Below, piece after piece: positions 53,895 to 54,022 of a stretch of 54,022 nt of DNA. How positions within the stretch are numbered: the first letter of the stretch is position 1; the number at the start of each line of letters is the position of its first letter. Origin of the DNA: Candidatus Poribacteria bacterium (GTDB lineage Bacteria > Poribacteria > WGA-4E > WGA-3G); the NCBI GenBank assembly GCA_007571305.1, contig RKRR01000023.1, forward strand, positions 1 through 54,022, in the 5' to 3' direction. The notes beneath the pieces were generated by a model. It worked only from the letters and a program-made list of their open reading frames with translations. It did not search any database and was not told the DNA's origin. The position numbers were made by a program, and so were the translations under genes.

Positions 53895-54022
53895 ATTGCC
53901 CTCCCAAATGCAGTCGTCTCTGGGGCAAACAGCAGCATGGATAGGAACGTGCGCGTAACGACAAAAACCACCCACAGAGGGGACTACCCAGGGCAGTGAT
54001 ACGCGAGCACAGCATATAAGAG

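Noticed and set aside
53895..54022. An upstream gene or extended DUF4007 N-terminus
   Set aside because: The 27 extra residues from 53975 have no family match, and the remaining bases are too few to identify a gene.

Overview
The window looks like a chromosomal piece of a Gram-negative-type bacterium, most likely Candidatus Poribacteria or a close relative. This is an inference from gene content: several phytanoyl-CoA-dioxygenase-family proteins, a LamG protein, ThuA-like and SMP-30-like proteins, a large multi-pass protein resembling the DUF6785 family, and many short dispersed repeats. An LpxL-type acyltransferase suggests lipid A. Near-consensus sigma-70 promoters recur (TTGACA, 17 or 18 bases, TATAAT, TAAAAT or TATTAT).

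Region 1 (1-12432, minus strand) is the str-S10-spc ribosomal supercluster, read from right to left: rpsL, rpsG, fusA, tuf, rpsJ, rplC, rplD, rplW, rplB, rpsS, rplV, rpsC, rplP, rpmC, rpsQ, rplN, rplX, rplE, rpsN and the start of rpsH. It is driven by a perfect consensus promoter at 12404-12432. The leader contains a terminator-like hairpin, and another terminator lies between tuf and rpsJ.

Region 2 (12451-18983, minus) begins with a tRNA-Arg(CCG), then a gluconolactonase-like gene, dut, thyA, a lipoprotein, a small unknown gene, folA, a ThuA-like gene and a NagA-like gene that ends in a bidirectional terminator. Dut, ThyA and FolA together make dTMP. Region 3 (19044-26953) holds a basic low-complexity membrane-anchored protein and its partner, an EamA transporter, a PhyH oxygenase, infA-rsgA-GNAT (factors acting on the 30S subunit), a structured intergenic region with small ORFs, a sigma-region-4-like protein and an OmpR-type regulator.

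Region 4 (27904-43676) is accessory metabolism and envelope: an M28 peptidase, an orphan ABC ATPase, a DUF6785-like protein, an S41 protease, an LpxL-like acyltransferase, a membrane protein, a LamG protein, a TPR protein, an AAC(3)-like acetyltransferase, an ankyrin protein and two tandemly duplicated PhyH-like genes whose metal motif reads HxG rather than HxD. Four copies of a roughly 160 bp terminal-inverted-repeat element (MITE-like) are scattered through 15459-31439.

Region 5 (43795-53894) is a defence-island-like end: a HEAT-like gene and an Rpn/PDDEXK nuclease diverge from twin promoters, followed by a five-gene minus-strand operon of DUF4007 protein, a 1178-residue ATPase, a PAPS-reductase-like protein, a GIY-YIG-like protein and a DGQHR (DndB-like) protein. 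The first three resemble the SspB-SspC-SspD order of DNA phosphorothioation and also recall BREX type 4. The last two may be an unusual effector or regulator pair, making this the best candidate for an undescribed system.
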